From Qingshengfaniella alkalisoli (GTDB lineage: Bacteria > Pseudomonadota > Alphaproteobacteria > Rhodobacterales > Rhodobacteraceae): DNA of 64,000 nucleotides. The notes below the pieces were generated by a model. It had not been told where the DNA came from, searched no databases, and worked only from the letters and a program-made list of their open reading frames with translations. Shown here one piece after another: positions 46,783-56,132 of the stretch. How positions within the stretch are numbered: position 1 is the stretch's first letter; the number at the start of each line of letters is the position of its first letter. The stretch is from contig NZ_CP042265.1 in the NCBI RefSeq assembly GCF_007855645.1, positions 452,858 through 516,857 of the forward strand, read 5' to 3'. Both the position numbers and the translations under genes were made by a program.

Positions 46783-48885
46783 TCAGCGTGTGAACGACTG
46801 AACGTTGCCCGCGTCGACATTGATAATGTTGCCGGTGGATTTCGCGCTGACGTCGCTTGCGAAGAAATAGCACGCCTCGGCAATGTCCTCGGGCAGCACC
46901 GACCGCTTTAGCAGCGACCGCTGGCGATACATATCCTCCAGCCCTTCCTTATCGGTCTGATACGTGCCCGCACGCTGTTCCAGCCATTCACCGGACCAGA
47001 TTTTCGAGCCACGCAGAACCGCGTCGGGGTTCACTACATTCACGCGGATGCCATCGGGCGCACCTTCCAGCGCAAGACAGCGCGCCAGATGGATCTCACT
47101 GGCTTTCGCGGTGCAGTAAGCGGACGCGTTCGGTGACGCCGCAAGCCCGTTCTTGGACGCAACAAACACCATCGAACCGCCTATGCCCTGCGTCTTCAGC
47201 ATCTGGAACGCAGCACGCGCCACAAGGAAATACCCGGTGGACAGGATGCTCATGTTCTTGTTCCACAGGTCCAGGGTCGTGTCCTCGATCGGCGCGGACG
47301 ACGCGATGCCCGCATTTGACACCACGATATCCACACCGCCGAATTCCACCGCCATATCGGCATAGGCCTGCGCGACACCGTCTTCCGAGGTCACATCCAT
47401 CTGTACCGTGCGCACAACATCCTTGGAATAGCGCCCCGCCAGATTGTCCTGCGTCCGCGCCAGCGCATCTGCGTCGATATCGGCCAGAACCACGCAAGCC
47501 CCTTCGGACAGATACCGTTCCGCCGTTGCCGACCCGATACCGCCCGCACCGCCAGTGACGATTGCCACGCGACCAGCCAGCGCCTTGGGTTTCGGCATCC
47601 GCTGCAACTTGGCTTCTTCGAGCAACCAGTATTCGATGTCGAACGCTTCCTGCTCGGGCAGGCCTTGATACTCGCTCACCGCCGACGCACCGCGCATCAC
47701 GTTGATGGCGTTCACATAGAACTCACCCGAAATACGCGCCGTCGCCTTGTCGAGCGCGAAGGTGATCATCCCCACACCCGGTACAAGATAGACAACCGCA
47801 TTCGGGTCGCGGATCGCAGGGCTGTTGTCATGCTTGCAGCGCTCGTAATACGCAGCATAATCCGCGCGATAGGCCTCGACCGACGCCTTCAGGCTGTTCA
47901 GTGTCGCTTCAAGGTCAGGGTTGCTGGGATCATAATCCACGACCAGCGGGCGGATTTTCGTGCGCAGGAAGTGGTCGGGACAGGATGTGCCAAGCGCCGC
48001 CAGCGCCTCCATGTCGTTGGACCCGACGAATTGCAGCACCGCGTCCTGATCGTCGAAATGGCCCACCTTGTGACGCTCGCCTGAAATCATGCCGCGAATG
48101 GCCGGCATCAGCGCCGCCGCAACCTTACGGCGTTCGTCAGCAGGCAACGGCGCGAATTTCTCGCCACCAAATACCGCAACGCCTTCGGATTTTTCACGCA
48201 GCCATTCATCGGCGCGGTTGATGATCCGCAACGTGGTTTCATAGCATTCCCTGGCATCATCCGCCCAGGTGAACAGCCCGTGCGATTCAAGGATCACACC
48301 GTTCGCATCCGGGTTATCCTGGCAGAACTTTTCCAGCCACAAGCCCAACTCATAGCCGGGGCGCTTCCAGGGCAGCCAGCCGATCTCGTCCCCGAATATC
48401 TCCTGCGTCAGTTCCTTGGAATTCACCGATGCGGCAATCGCGATCGCCGCGTCAGGATGGACGTGATCCACGTGCTTGCGCGGGACATAGGCGTGCAGCG
48501 GCGTGTCGATCGAAGCCGCGCGGCTGTTCAGATTGAAGGTACAATGCGGCAGGTAGCCGACCATCTCGTCTTCGAACTCGACCCCGCGATACAGACCTTT
48601 CAGCGCGTTCAGCTTGTCCATGTAAAGCGTGGCAAAGCCATCCATCTTCATCGTACCGATGTCGCCGCCGGATCCCTTGACCCACAGCACCTCGACCTGT
48701 TCCCCGGTCAGAGGGTCGGTTTCCATCACCTTTGCGGATGTGTTGCCGCCGCCGTAGTTGGTCACGCGCTTGTCGGACCCAAGAAGGTTGGACCGGTAAA
48801 GAAGCTTTTCCGATTCCGACATTCCCTGCGCGGTCGCGTCATTCCACAGGTTTTCAAGCCGCGCGGCTGGCGAAGTATTCGACAT
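46783..48885 (-). CDS. rhaD: Bifunctional rhamnulose-1-phosphate aldolase / lactaldehyde dehydrogenase
   Basis: A 700-residue two-domain enzyme. The N-terminal about 430 residues are a class II aldolase (VTNYGGGNTSAKVMETDPLT, HVDHVHPDAAIAIAASV with zinc histidines). The C-terminal part is a short-chain dehydrogenase (GRVAIVTGGAGGIGSATAER, VVSNAGIASSAP, SAYCTAKASE). It cleaves rhamnulose-1-phosphate to DHAP and L-lactaldehyde and processes the aldehyde. Start at 48885 (MSNTSPAAR) after GGGAGG; the longer frame to 48966 would run into the operator. Confidence 0.93.
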   Translation of the reverse strand: MSNTSPAARLENLWNDATAQGMSESEKLLYRSNLLGSDKRVTNYGGGNTSAKVMETDPLTGEQVEVLWVKGSGGDIGTMKMDGFATLYMDKLNALKGLYRGVEFEDEMVGYLPHCTFNLNSRAASIDTPLHAYVPRKHVDHVHPDAAIAIAASVNSKELTQEIFGDEIGWLPWKRPGYELGLWLEKFCQDNPDANGVILESHGLFTWADDARECYETTLRIINRADEWLREKSEGVAVFGGEKFAPLPADERRKVAAALMPAIRGMISGERHKVGHFDDQDAVLQFVGSNDMEALAALGTSCPDHFLRTKIRPLVVDYDPSNPDLEATLNSLKASVEAYRADYAAYYERCKHDNSPAIRDPNAVVYLVPGVGMITFALDKATARISGEFYVNAINVMRGASAVSEYQGLPEQEAFDIEYWLLEEAKLQRMPKPKALAGRVAIVTGGAGGIGSATAERYLSEGACVVLADIDADALARTQDNLAGRYSKDVVRTVQMDVTSEDGVAQAYADMAVEFGGVDIVVSNAGIASSAPIEDTTLDLWNKNMSILSTGYFLVARAAFQMLKTQGIGGSMVFVASKNGLAASPNASAYCTAKASEIHLARCLALEGAPDGIRVNVVNPDAVLRGSKIWSGEWLEQRAGTYQTDKEGLEDMYRQRSLLKRSVLPEDIAEACYFFASDVSAKSTGNIINVDAGNVQSFTR

Positions 48886-48956
48886 GATGCTGTCCTCCCT
48901 CGGCGCGTCTGGCGCCACTGACGTTCCGGCGCGATGCTTGACGAAAGACGGCAGCT

Positions 48957-49019
48957 TGTCAATCACAAACGATCATCTTCGCTCATGAAACATTTTCTGA
49001 CGACCATTTATGATTGACA
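48957..49019. promoter_or_regulatory. Paired inverted operators between rhaDI and rhaRSTPQUK
   Basis: TGTCAATCACAAACGATCAT (48957-48976) recurs as an inverted copy at 49000-49019, 16 of 20 bases alike and all four differences transitions. The outermost nine bases are a perfect inverted repeat. Position in the divergent gap makes them the likely RhaR (DeoR-family) sites controlling both directions. Confidence 0.7.
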
Positions 49020-49061
49020 GGGATCGTTTTACGGACAAAACTGAGCATAAGGGAGAGGATC

Positions 49062-49868
49062 ATGCACGAATCGGAACGCCACAGGGTCATTTTATCCGCC
49101 GTTCAGGCCAAACCGGTCGTGACCGTTGCGGAAATGGTCGAGATGACCGAAGCGTCCGAGGCGACGATCCGCCGCGACATCGCAACCCTTCATATGCAGA
49201 AAAAACTGCGCCGTGTGCGCGGAGGCGCTGAATCGTTGACGCCGCCACAGTTCGTTGGATTGGCAGGTCGCCCCTTCGCCCTGAACCAATCGGTCAACAT
49301 TGCGCAAAAACGCGCAATCGCGCGGGCCGCGGTCGAGATGTGCGACGAAGGCGACCCGATCATCATCAACGGCGGCACGACCACCTTCCAGATGGTCCAT
49401 CCGCTCGCCAACAAGCGCTGCCAGGTGTTCACCAACTCGTTTCCGATCGCCGAGCATCTGCTCAAGCACACGAAGAACACCGTGATGCTGTCTGGCGGCA
49501 CGATCTACCGCGAACAGAACATCGTGCTCAGCCCGTTCGACAATGACGTGACCCGCAATTTCTATGCGCGGCGCGTCTTCATGGGCTGTCAGAGCATTGG
49601 GCGTCTTGGCGTCATGGAACAAGACCCGCTGATCATTCAGGCGGAAGAAAAGCTCATCGGCCAAGCAGATGAAATCGTCGTTCTGGCCGACAGTTCAAAG
49701 TTCAAGCGCAGGTCCAGCCTGATCCTGTGCGCACTAGACCGGATCACCTCCGTCATCACCGATGACGGGATCGAAGATGCCCATGCTGCCATTCTGGAGG
49801 CCGCAGGGGTTGTGCTGACCGTGGTGCCAACCGCTGCCACGGATAAAGAGGATGCCCGCGCCAGCTAG
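49062..49868 (+). CDS. rhaR: DeoR-family rhamnose operon repressor
   Basis: A 268-residue regulator with an N-terminal DeoR helix-turn-helix (VTVAEMVEMTEASEATIRRD, then RVRGGAE) and a C-terminal sugar-phosphate sensing domain (IINGGTTTFQM, TNSFPIAEHL, VVLADSSKFKRRSSLILC). Start at 49062 (MHESERHRVIL) after GGGAGAGG; the frame to 49014 extends into the operator. First gene of the rhaRSTPQUK order known in Rhizobium. Confidence 0.92.
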   Translation: MHESERHRVILSAVQAKPVVTVAEMVEMTEASEATIRRDIATLHMQKKLRRVRGGAESLTPPQFVGLAGRPFALNQSVNIAQKRAIARAAVEMCDEGDPIIINGGTTTFQMVHPLANKRCQVFTNSFPIAEHLLKHTKNTVMLSGGTIYREQNIVLSPFDNDVTRNFYARRVFMGCQSIGRLGVMEQDPLIIQAEEKLIGQADEIVVLADSSKFKRRSSLILCALDRITSVITDDGIEDAHAAILEAAGVVLTVVPTAATDKEDARAS

Positions 49869-49893
49869 GCCGGGATGTAACTGGGAGGAAGAC

Positions 49894-50889
49894 ATGAAAA
49901 CCCTGAAAACACTTGTTGGCGGCCTGACGCTGGGCGCGGCGCTGCTTGGCTCCACCGCCGCCATGGCACAGGACGATGTCCGTATCGCGCTGGTTGTCAA
50001 ATCGCTGGGCAACGGGTTCTTCGAGGCCGCCAATCGCGGCGCGGAAGAAGCTGCCGAAGAACTCGGCAACGTCGAAATCATCTACACCGGCCCGACATCG
50101 ACCACCGCCGAAGGCCAAATCGAAGTCATCAATTCGCTCATCGCGCAGCGCGTGGACGCCATCGCGATTTCAGCCAACGATCCCGACGCAGTCGTGCCTG
50201 CGCTGAAAAAGGCCATGCAACGCGGCATCACCGTGATCAGCTGGGACTCGGGCGTCGCCCCGGAAGGTCGCCAGATGCACCTGTCGCCCTCCTCGAACGA
50301 ACTGATTGGCCAGACCATCATCAAGCTTGCCGCCGATGAGCTGCCCGAAGGCGGCCAGGTCGCCGTTCTGTCCGCAACCTCGACCTCCACGAACCAGAAC
50401 ATCTGGATCGAGGAAATGAACAAGGTCATGGACCAGTACCCCGACATCGAAGTCGTCGGCACGGTCTACGGCGATGATCTGGCAGATAAATCATACCGTG
50501 AAACCCAGGGTTTGATGCAAACCTATCCCGATCTCGATGCGATCATCGCACCTACATCCGTGGGTATCGTCGCTGCCGCGCAGGCCGTTGCCGACGCGGG
50601 TAAGGTCGGCGAAGTCAACGTGACCGGACTTGGCCTTCCGTCCGAGATGGCAGGCGCAATTGAATCGGGCGCATCCAAATCCTTCGCAATCTGGAACCCC
50701 GTCGATCTGGGCTATGCCACGACCATGCTGGCCTATGACCTGGTACAAGGGGCCGAGGCCGCTCCGGGCGCGGAACTCAACATGGGCCGCATGGGCACCG
50801 CGACGCTGGACGACAACAACGAAGCGGCGATGTCCGAGCCCTTCAAATACGACGCCAGCAATATCGACGAATTCAAAGACGTATTCTGA
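49894..50889 (+). CDS. rhaS: L-rhamnose ABC transporter binding protein
   Basis: A 331-residue periplasmic sugar receptor of the RbsB/type 1 periplasmic-binding fold. The signal peptide ends at TAAMAQ; then come VRIALVVKSLGNGFFEAANR, NDPDAVVPALKKAMQRGITV and WDSGVAPEGRQMHLSPS. The start at 49894 has GGGAGG before it. A strong hairpin follows the stop. The rhamnose assignment rests on the operon. Confidence 0.93.
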   Translation: MKTLKTLVGGLTLGAALLGSTAAMAQDDVRIALVVKSLGNGFFEAANRGAEEAAEELGNVEIIYTGPTSTTAEGQIEVINSLIAQRVDAIAISANDPDAVVPALKKAMQRGITVISWDSGVAPEGRQMHLSPSSNELIGQTIIKLAADELPEGGQVAVLSATSTSTNQNIWIEEMNKVMDQYPDIEVVGTVYGDDLADKSYRETQGLMQTYPDLDAIIAPTSVGIVAAAQAVADAGKVGEVNVTGLGLPSEMAGAIESGASKSFAIWNPVDLGYATTMLAYDLVQGAEAAPGAELNMGRMGTATLDDNNEAAMSEPFKYDASNIDEFKDVF

Positions 50890-50896
50890 TCGTCAC

Positions 50897-50921
50897 GCGG
50901 GACCGGCCACTCCGGTCCCGC
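50897..50921 (+). other. Intercistronic stem-loop after rhaS
   Basis: Perfect ten-base-pair stem GCGGGACCGG / CCGGTCCCGC with a five-base loop, seven bases after the rhaS stop, no T tract. Probably stabilises the binding-protein message relative to the rest of the operon. Confidence 0.7.
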
Positions 50922-50943
50922 CCCACCTACAGGCAGACAGAAC

Positions 50944-52479
50944 ATGGCAATAGAAGAACAGCCGGACAGGGCTGCGCCGGATGACCTGCGCCCTGTTCTC
51001 GAACTGAACGGCATTACCAAGGAATTTCCGGGTGTGAAGGCGCTGTCCGGCGTCGATCTCGCGCTCTACCCCGGTCAGGTGACTGCACTGATCGGCGAAA
51101 ACGGTGCGGGGAAATCGACGCTCGTGAAGGTGCTGACCGGCATCCACCAGCCGACAGCCGGCGAGATCCGCGTGGATGGCACGCCCACGAACTTTCCCGG
51201 CGCGACCGCCGCAGCACAGGCCGGCGTGACCGCGATCCACCAGGAAACCGTCCTGTTCGATGATCTGTCCGTTGCCGAGAACATCTTCCTCGGCCATGCG
51301 CCCCGTGCCCGGTTCGGCCTGATCGACTGGAAAACGATGAACCGCCGCGCGAAGGACATCCTGACCCGCGTGGGTGCCGATATCGACCCAACCATCAAGC
51401 TGCGCGAACTGGGCATCGCCAACAAGCACCTCGTCGCGATTTCCCGTGCACTGTCGGTCGAGGCCCGCGTCGTCGTCATGGACGAACCCACCGCCGCGCT
51501 CAGCCAGAAAGAAATCGAGGAACTTTACGACCTGGTCGAGCGCCTGAAAGCCGACGGCAAGGCCATCCTGTTCATCAGCCATAAATTCGACGAAATCTTC
51601 CGCATCGCCGACCGCTACACCGTTTTCCGGGACGGCCAGATGGTCGGCAGCGGCATGATGCGCGACACCACCGAAAACAAGCTGGTCGAACTGATGGTTG
51701 GCCGTTCCGTCGATCAGATCTTCCCCGCCCGCAGCGGCAATCCGGGGGACGAGGTGCTGACCGTCGCAGGATACAGCCACCCGACGGAATTCGATGACAT
51801 CAACTTCACCCTGCGCCGCGGCGAAATCCTCGGTTTCTACGGTTTGGTCGGCGCGGGACGATCCGAGTTCATGCAATCGCTGTTCGGCGTGACGAAGCCG
51901 TCCAAAGGCGCACTGAAAATCGACGGTCAGGTCGCCGTGGTCCGGTCGCCCGCCGAGGCCATCCGCCAGGGCATTGTCTATGTCCCCGAAGATCGCGGCA
52001 AGCAGGGCGCGATCCTCGATATGCCAATCTTTCAGAACGTAACACTGCCGTCCCTCGGGAACATATCGAAGAACGGCTTTCTGAAACTGGCCGAAGAATT
52101 CAAGCGCACCCGCGAATACACCGAACGGCTGGATCTGCGTGCCGCCGCGCTGGACCAGAACGTTGGCAACCTGTCGGGCGGCAACCAGCAGAAAGTCGTG
52201 ATCGCCAAGTGGCTTGCCACGCAGCCCAAGGTCATCATCCTAGACGAGCCGACCAAGGGTATCGACGTCGGATCCAAGGCCGCCGTCCACGAATTCATGG
52301 CCGAACTGGCTGCAGCGGGCCTGTCGGTCATCATGGTCAGTTCCGAAATCCCCGAAATCATGGGCATGTCCGATCGCGTGATCGTCATGCGCGAAGGCCG
52401 CATGGCCGCTGAACTTGACCGCGCCAAGCTGTCCCCCGAAGCCCTTGTCCGCGCCGCCGCCGGTCTGGAGGCCGCATGA
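50944..52479 (+). CDS. rhaT: L-rhamnose ABC transporter ATPase (double domain)
   Basis: A 511-residue RbsA-type protein with two ATPase domains. The first has Walker A GENGAGKST and Walker B VVVMDEPTAALS. The second has the usual degenerate Walker A (GLVGAGRSEF), with signature LSGGNQQKVVIAKWLA and VIILDEPTKGIDVGS. Domain II in this family contributes structurally rather than by hydrolysis. Overlaps rhaP by four bases. Confidence 0.93.
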   Translation: MAIEEQPDRAAPDDLRPVLELNGITKEFPGVKALSGVDLALYPGQVTALIGENGAGKSTLVKVLTGIHQPTAGEIRVDGTPTNFPGATAAAQAGVTAIHQETVLFDDLSVAENIFLGHAPRARFGLIDWKTMNRRAKDILTRVGADIDPTIKLRELGIANKHLVAISRALSVEARVVVMDEPTAALSQKEIEELYDLVERLKADGKAILFISHKFDEIFRIADRYTVFRDGQMVGSGMMRDTTENKLVELMVGRSVDQIFPARSGNPGDEVLTVAGYSHPTEFDDINFTLRRGEILGFYGLVGAGRSEFMQSLFGVTKPSKGALKIDGQVAVVRSPAEAIRQGIVYVPEDRGKQGAILDMPIFQNVTLPSLGNISKNGFLKLAEEFKRTREYTERLDLRAAALDQNVGNLSGGNQQKVVIAKWLATQPKVIILDEPTKGIDVGSKAAVHEFMAELAAAGLSVIMVSSEIPEIMGMSDRVIVMREGRMAAELDRAKLSPEALVRAAAGLEAA

Positions 52480-53459
52480 TCACCAAGCTATTCAAATCCC
52501 GTGAAATCATCCTGCTGGCCGCGATCCTCGCGCTGATCGTGCTGGTCGAAACACGTTTTTCAGGCTTCGCAGCGCCGTCGAACCTCGCATCGGTCTTCAA
52601 CGACACCTCGATCCTGATCATGCTGGCGCTCGGCCAGATGGTCGTGATCCTGACCCGCTGCATCGACCTGTCGGTCGCATCGAACCTCGCGCTGACCGGC
52701 ATGGTTGTCGCGATCCTCAACAGCACCATGCCGGACCTGCCCGTTGTCGTGCTGATCGCGCTGGCGATTGGCATGGGTCTGATCATGGGCGCGTTCAACG
52801 GCATCCTTGTCTGGAAGCTCGACATCCCGCCCATCGTCGTGACGCTGGGCACGTTGACCATCTATCGCGGGCTGATCTTCCTGATCTCGGGCGGTGAATG
52901 GATCAACGCGCATGAAATGAGCGGTGGCTTCAAATCCCTGCCCCGCATGGAAATCCTTGGCCTTCCGGTGCTGGGCTGGATCGGCATCGCCGTGATCGGG
53001 CTATTCCTCCTGCTGACCACCCGCACCAGCCTTGGCCGCGCCTTCTTCGCCGCCGGCGGCAACCCGCATGCGGCTGTCTACACTGGCATTTCGGTTGGGC
53101 GAACGCGGTTCTGGGCCTTCACCATCTCCGGCGGTCTGGCCGGCCTGTGCGGCTATCTTTGGGTGTCGCGCTACGCCGTGGCCTACACCGATGTTGCGGG
53201 CGGGTTCGAACTGGACGTCGTCGCGGCCTGTGTCATCGGGGGCATCTCCATCGCGGGCGGCATCGGCAGCGTCGGGGGCGCCGTCCTTGGCGCACTGTTT
53301 CTGGGCGTCATCAAGAATGCCCTGCCGGTGGTCGATATCTCGCCTTTCTGGCAACTCGCCATTTCCGGCGCTGCGATCATCATCGCCGTTGCCTTCAACG
53401 CCCGGTCCGAGCGGACCAAGGGCCGTGTCATCCTGAAATCCGCGGAGCACACCTCATGA
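52476..53459 (+). CDS. rhaP: L-rhamnose ABC transporter permease RhaP
   Basis: A 327-residue RbsC-family permease (ALGQMVVILTRCIDLSVASN, DIPPIVVTLGTLTIYRGLIF, VVAACVIGGISIAGGIGSVG) with about nine hydrophobic segments. One of two permeases of the rhamnose importer. It starts in an ATGA overlap with rhaT and ends in one with rhaQ. Confidence 0.92.
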   Translation: MITKLFKSREIILLAAILALIVLVETRFSGFAAPSNLASVFNDTSILIMLALGQMVVILTRCIDLSVASNLALTGMVVAILNSTMPDLPVVVLIALAIGMGLIMGAFNGILVWKLDIPPIVVTLGTLTIYRGLIFLISGGEWINAHEMSGGFKSLPRMEILGLPVLGWIGIAVIGLFLLLTTRTSLGRAFFAAGGNPHAAVYTGISVGRTRFWAFTISGGLAGLCGYLWVSRYAVAYTDVAGGFELDVVAACVIGGISIAGGIGSVGGAVLGALFLGVIKNALPVVDISPFWQLAISGAAIIIAVAFNARSERTKGRVILKSAEHTS

Positions 53460-54457
53460 GCATGACGGACGCCACCCCGCGCCACATCCCCGACCGGCTG
53501 AACAGCCGTGCCAACCGATTGCTGCGCAGTTGGGAATCCCTGCTGCTGGCCGTCGCTGTCGCGATCTTTCTGGCGAACACCTTCGCCTCGCCCTATTTCC
53601 TCGACCCGTGGAACCTGAGTGACGCCAGCTTCAACTTCACCGAGAAAGCCATGATCGGCTTTGCCATGGCGCTTCTGATCATCGCGGGCGAGATCGACCT
53701 CAGTGTCGCGGGCATCATCGCCTTGGCATCCACCGCGATGGGCTATGCGTTGCAATTCGACGTGGGTACGGTGGGCCTTGTGACAATCGGGCTGACTGTC
53801 GGCCTGGCGTGTGGGCTCTTCAACGGCCTGTTGGTCACGAAAATGGGCCTCCCGTCCATCGTCGTGACCATCGGTACGATGAGCTTGTTTCGTGGCATCG
53901 CCTACATCATCCTCGGCGACGAGGCCTTCAACGGTTACCCGTCCAGTTTTTCCTTCTTCGGGCAAGGCTATGTGTTCTGGGTGTTCACGTTCGAGTTGCT
54001 TGTCTTCGTCCTGCTCGCGCTGATCTATGGCGTCGTGCTGCACGCCACCAATTTCGGTCGCCGCGTCTATGCCATCGGCAACAACCCGACCGCTGCCGTC
54101 TTTTCCGGCGTCGAAGTCGACAAGATCAAGATGACGCTCTTCGTCCTGACCGGCCTGATGTCCGGCATCGCGGCGATCTGTCTAACCTCGCGGCTCGGCT
54201 CCACCCGACCATCCATCGCCTATGCGTGGGAACTGGAAATCGTCACCATGGTCGTGCTGGGCGGAGTGTCCATTCAGGGCGGTTCGGGCAGCATCGTCGG
54301 TGTCGTCATCGCCGCGCTCGTGATGGGCATGGTCACCTTCGGCCTGGGTCTTCTGAACGTGCCGGGCATCGTCATGTCGATCTTTATCGGTGCGCTGCTG
54401 ATCGGGGTTATCGCCCTGCCCCGTCTGATCACACTGATCCGCTACGGGAGGGTATGA
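53456..54457 (+). CDS. rhaQ: L-rhamnose ABC transporter permease RhaQ
   Basis: A 333-residue RbsC-family permease, the partner of RhaP ([60 protein letters not shown]). Start at 53456 (MSMTDATPR) fixed by the ATGA overlap with rhaP; the frame reads open far upstream only as a shadow. It overlaps the mutarotase start by one base. Confidence 0.92.
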   Translation: MSMTDATPRHIPDRLNSRANRLLRSWESLLLAVAVAIFLANTFASPYFLDPWNLSDASFNFTEKAMIGFAMALLIIAGEIDLSVAGIIALASTAMGYALQFDVGTVGLVTIGLTVGLACGLFNGLLVTKMGLPSIVVTIGTMSLFRGIAYIILGDEAFNGYPSSFSFFGQGYVFWVFTFELLVFVLLALIYGVVLHATNFGRRVYAIGNNPTAAVFSGVEVDKIKMTLFVLTGLMSGIAAICLTSRLGSTRPSIAYAWELEIVTMVVLGGVSIQGGSGSIVGVVIAALVMGMVTFGLGLLNVPGIVMSIFIGALLIGVIALPRLITLIRYGRV

Positions 54458-54771
54458 TGGAAAAATACGCCTTCAAGATGAAGCTGAACCCCGGCCAGGA
54501 AGCCGAGTATCAGCGCCGTCATGACAAAATCTGGCCGGAACTGTCTGCTCTGTTGAAGGACGCGGGCGTCAGCGATTACTCGATCCATCTGGACCGCGAG
54601 ACTTCGACGCTTTTCGCGGTGCTGTGGCGCAACGACGATCACAAGATGGAAGACCTGCCCGCGCATCCCGTGATGCGGAAATGGTGGGCACATATGGCCG
54701 ACATCATGGAAACCCATCCCAGCAACGAGCCGGTGGCAACGCCCTTGCTAACCGTCTTTCATATGCCGTGA
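54457..54771 (+). CDS. rhaU: L-rhamnose mutarotase
   Basis: A 104-residue RhaM/RhaU enzyme interconverting the anomers of L-rhamnose, so imported sugar reaches the form used next. Landmarks: [38 protein letters not shown] and the C-terminal PLLTVFHMP. The start is in the ATGATG at 54454/54457; GGGAGGG lies just before. Two bases separate its stop from the rhaK start. Confidence 0.93.
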   Translation: MEKYAFKMKLNPGQEAEYQRRHDKIWPELSALLKDAGVSDYSIHLDRETSTLFAVLWRNDDHKMEDLPAHPVMRKWWAHMADIMETHPSNEPVATPLLTVFHMP

Positions 54772-54773
54772 CC

Positions 54774-56132
54774 ATGCCCAGCATCGCAGTCATCGACATC
54801 GGGAAAACCAATCTGAAGGTCGCGCTGGTCGATCCCGGCACGCTGCGCGAAACCGAGGTCCGCAAGCGGCCCAACGCCGTCCTGTCGGGCCCGCCCTATC
54901 CGCATTACGACATCGACGGACATTGGTCCTTCATCCGCTCGGCGTTGCGCGATCTCGCACGATCGCACGATATTCAGGCAATCTCCATCACCACCCACGG
55001 CGCCACCGCCGCACTGGTTGATGCGGCTGGCAATCTGGTCCTGCCTATCCTGGACTATGAATTTGCCATCCCAGATGACATCCGCGCAGACTATGCCACG
55101 CTGCGCCCTGCCTTCACGGAAACCGGATCACCCTTTCTGCCGCTCGGCCTGAACATCGGTACACAGCTCTACTGGCAGTTCCGCAAATTCCCGAAGGCGG
55201 CAGCGGCGCACTACATCCTGACCTATCCGCAATTCTGGGCCATGCGCCTGACAGGCGTGGCGGCATCGGAGGCGACATCGCTTGGCTGTCATACCGATCT
55301 CTGGAACCCGATTGCGGGCGCGCCATCATCGCTGGCCAAAAGCGAAGGCTGGGCCGATCTGTTTCCCCCTTTGCGCAAAGCCGCCGACATACTGGGTCCG
55401 CTGAAACCTGATCTGGCCGCCGATATGGGCCTGCCCGATGACACCCCCGTTCTGTGCGGCATCCATGACAGCAACGCCTCGCTCTACCCGCATCTGTCGG
55501 CCCGCGACGGCGCGTTCTCAGTCGTTTCCACCGGCACCTGGGTCGTCAGCATGGCAGTCGGCAGCAAGCCGGTCACTCTGGATCCAGCCCGCGATACCCT
55601 GATCAATGTAGACGCCCATGGCCAGCCGGTGCCCTCTGCCCGCTTCATGGGCGGGCGGGAATTTGAACTGACCAAAGACGACGCACTTGCCGATCCCACG
55701 ACCGAAGATCGCGCGCAGGTGCTGACGAAAGGCCTGTTCCTCTTGCCATCTGTCGTCACGGGGTGCGGCCCCTACCCCGACCATTCTGCGAGATGGGTCG
55801 GCGCGTCCGACATCGCCGGGCAACGCGTGGTCGCGCTATCCTATTATCTGGCGCTTATGACCGCGCAATGCCTCGACATGATCGGAGCGGACGGCCCCAC
55901 GCTGGTCGAAGGCCCCTTCGCCGCGAATGAGGACTACCTGTCCATGCTGGCCAGCGCGACGGGTCGCGGCGCAATGGCGGTTGAAGGCTCCAGCACCGGC
56001 ACGTCGACGGGCGCGGCCATGCTTGCGCTTTCACCGGGAACATCCGCCCCTATACAGATGCGTAGCGCCCAACCCGATCCGTCGCTCGCCCGCTATGCCG
56101 ATCACTGGCGCGCCGAACTGGCCAAGGATTGA
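54774..56132 (+). CDS. rhaK: Rhamnose/rhamnulose kinase of the FGGY family
   Basis: A 452-residue sugar kinase. The phosphate loop IDIGKTNLKVALVD is at the N-terminus, the substrate region includes ITTHGATAALVD, and CGIHDSNASLY and VSTGTWVVSMAVG form the ATP-binding half. In Rhizobium the corresponding RhaK is also needed for rhamnose uptake by the ABC transporter. Last gene of the operon; its TGA abuts the stop of the convergent permease gene with no gap. Confidence 0.92.
   Translation: MPSIAVIDIGKTNLKVALVDPGTLRETEVRKRPNAVLSGPPYPHYDIDGHWSFIRSALRDLARSHDIQAISITTHGATAALVDAAGNLVLPILDYEFAIPDDIRADYATLRPAFTETGSPFLPLGLNIGTQLYWQFRKFPKAAAAHYILTYPQFWAMRLTGVAASEATSLGCHTDLWNPIAGAPSSLAKSEGWADLFPPLRKAADILGPLKPDLAADMGLPDDTPVLCGIHDSNASLYPHLSARDGAFSVVSTGTWVVSMAVGSKPVTLDPARDTLINVDAHGQPVPSARFMGGREFELTKDDALADPTTEDRAQVLTKGLFLLPSVVTGCGPYPDHSARWVGASDIAGQRVVALSYYLALMTAQCLDMIGADGPTLVEGPFAANEDYLSMLASATGRGAMAVEGSSTGTSTGAAMLALSPGTSAPIQMRSAQPDPSLARYADHWRAELAKD

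Noticed and set aside
45487..46911. Long plus-strand open frame opposite rhaI (45466-46911)
   Set aside because: Antisense shadow of the conserved isomerase gene; no family features or ribosome site.
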